Assembly: GCF_003963535.1 (NCBI RefSeq)
Contig: NZ_CP034539.1
Location: 9,548,001 to 9,612,000, forward strand
From: Streptomyces cyaneochromogenes
Lineage (GTDB): Bacteria; Actinomycetota; Actinomycetes; Streptomycetales; Streptomycetaceae
Length of the DNA stretch: 64,000 nt
Reading direction: 5' to 3'
Part shown: in pieces, positions 63,345 to 64,000 of the stretch
Position numbering within the stretch: position 1 is the first letter of the stretch
Layout of the letters: each line of letters starts with the position of its first letter
Translations under genes and position numbers: made by a program
The notes under the pieces: model-generated
Seen by the model: only the letters and a program-made list of their open reading frames with translations
Told to the model about the DNA's origin: nothing
Database searches by the model: none

Positions 63345-64000
63345 GTGAACCTGTCAGACAGCCGGACAGCCGGACAGCCTCCGCGTCGCATCAGCGCCAT
63401 GGAAGCCGTCCTGGCGCACCTGCGTAGCGCCATCGAGCGCGGCGAATACGCCATCGGCGACAAGCTGCCCTCCGAGGCGGAGCTCTGCCGCACCCTGGAG
63501 ATCAGCCGTCCCGTGCTGCGCGAGGCCCTCAGGGCCCTGCAGACCATGGGTCTGACCGTCTCCAAGACCGGTAAGGGCACCTTCGTCGTTGCGAACGCCG
63601 TCGAGGACCCCACCTTCGGCGACTACGCGGCCAGCGACCTGCTGGAAGTGCGCCGGCATGTCGAGATCCCGGTCGCCGGGTACGCGGCGCTGCGCCGCAC
63701 CCCGGAGAACCTCGACCACCTGGCCCACCTGCTCGACCGCATGGAACGGGAGACGGACACCACCGCGTGGGTCGCGATGGACACCCTCTTCCACCTGGCC
63801 GTGGCCGAGGCCGCCCAGAACCCGGTCTTCCGCCGGGTCATCGAGGAGATCCGCGACGCACTGGCGCGTCAGTCGGCCTTCCTCAACGAGCTGGGCGGCC
63901 GCCGCGAGCAGTCCAACCGCGAGCACCGGGCCATCGTCGAGGCGCTGATCGACGGTTCCGAACTCGACGCGACCGACGCCATGGCCCACCACCTGGACCG
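63345..64000 (+). CDS. GntR/FadR-family regulator (partial, runs off window end)
   Basis: At least 218 residues. HTH: LRSAIERGEYAIGDKLPSEAELCRTLEISRPVLREALRALQTMGL (in shorter blocks), with the wing TGKGTFVV. FCD effector domain with VRRHVEIPVAGYAALRR, then AMDTLFHLAVAEAAQN with metal-binding His. GTG 63345 follows GGAG at 10 nt; ATG 63399 is an alternative. Probably acts in carbon metabolism; the end is outside the window. Confidence 0.88.
   Translation, partial: MNLSDSRTAGQPPRRISAMEAVLAHLRSAIERGEYAIGDKLPSEAELCRTLEISRPVLREALRALQTMGLTVSKTGKGTFVVANAVEDPTFGDYAASDLLEVRRHVEIPVAGYAALRRTPENLDHLAHLLDRMERETDTTAWVAMDTLFHLAVAEAAQNPVFRRVIEEIRDALARQSAFLNELGGRREQSNREHRAIVEALIDGSELDATDAMAHHLD

Overview
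The window is high-GC actinobacterial DNA, almost certainly from a Streptomyces chromosome. The evidence is strong G/C at third codon positions, frequent GTG starts, ATGA/GTGA stop-start overlaps, a perfect CebR-type operator, a DmdR/IdeR iron box, very rare TTA codons confined to secreted enzymes, and the gene families themselves (GH5 mannanase with CBM2, a long GAPDH, GH42/GH53, ESX-type secretion genes). No rRNA, tRNA, CRISPR array, insertion sequence or phage gene was recognised.

Layout. 1-3.1 kb: an iron-siderophore ABC importer (binding lipoprotein and two FecCD permeases, the last cut by the window edge) under an iron box. 3.2-5.6 kb: a secreted beta-mannanase and, just upstream, the decayed remains of an SGNH hydrolase-CBM2 gene that still carries a start codon and a CebR-like operator. 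5.7-8.1 kb: a coupled cyclase-family hydrolase and ThDP-dependent enzyme. 8.2-12.8 kb: a long GAPDH, a LysR regulator, and a secreted M9-type collagenase with a TTA codon.

12.8-37.7 kb is the most distinctive region: a divergently organised type VII (ESX)-like locus. The minus strand carries EccC, a one-TM protein, an ECF sigma factor, a WXG100-like protein without W-x-G, and a coiled-coil protein with an ESX-like N-terminus. The plus strand carries a giant protein of about 4000 residues with a WXG-like N-terminus, two tandem ADP-ribosyltransferase-like modules, a central canonical R-S-E ADP-ribosyltransferase domain and thousands of residues of beta-rich repeats. It is coupled to an ATPase that fuses a beta-helix to an EccA-type AAA+ module, followed by a one-TM protein with a secreted beta domain. 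No EccB, EccD, EccE, mycosin or obvious immunity gene is visible, so this is either a minimal secretion system or a toxin cassette served by core genes elsewhere.

37.8-53 kb: mixed accessory and housekeeping genes. They include a secreted lipase, PucR, LysR, TetR and MarR regulators, a DJ-1/PfpI protein, an NCS1 permease with an isochorismatase-fold hydrolase, a peptidoglycan-binding membrane protein, a phosphoribosyltransferase-hydrolase fusion, a peptidase E homologue, an acyl-CoA-dehydrogenase-fold monooxygenase, an SseB-like gene interrupted by an in-frame amber codon, an orphan pqqB homologue and a VOC protein.

52.5-60.7 kb: a galactan utilisation cluster. A LacI regulator and a sugar ABC importer diverge from a GH42 beta-galactosidase and a secreted GH53 endo-galactanase, with a LacI-type operator in the divergent promoter. 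60.8-64 kb: small regulators, an SRPBCC protein, a CrcB-DUF190-CrcB fluoride-export operon, and a GntR regulator running off the end. Every gap between genes is shorter than 300 bp; those with visible structure are listed.
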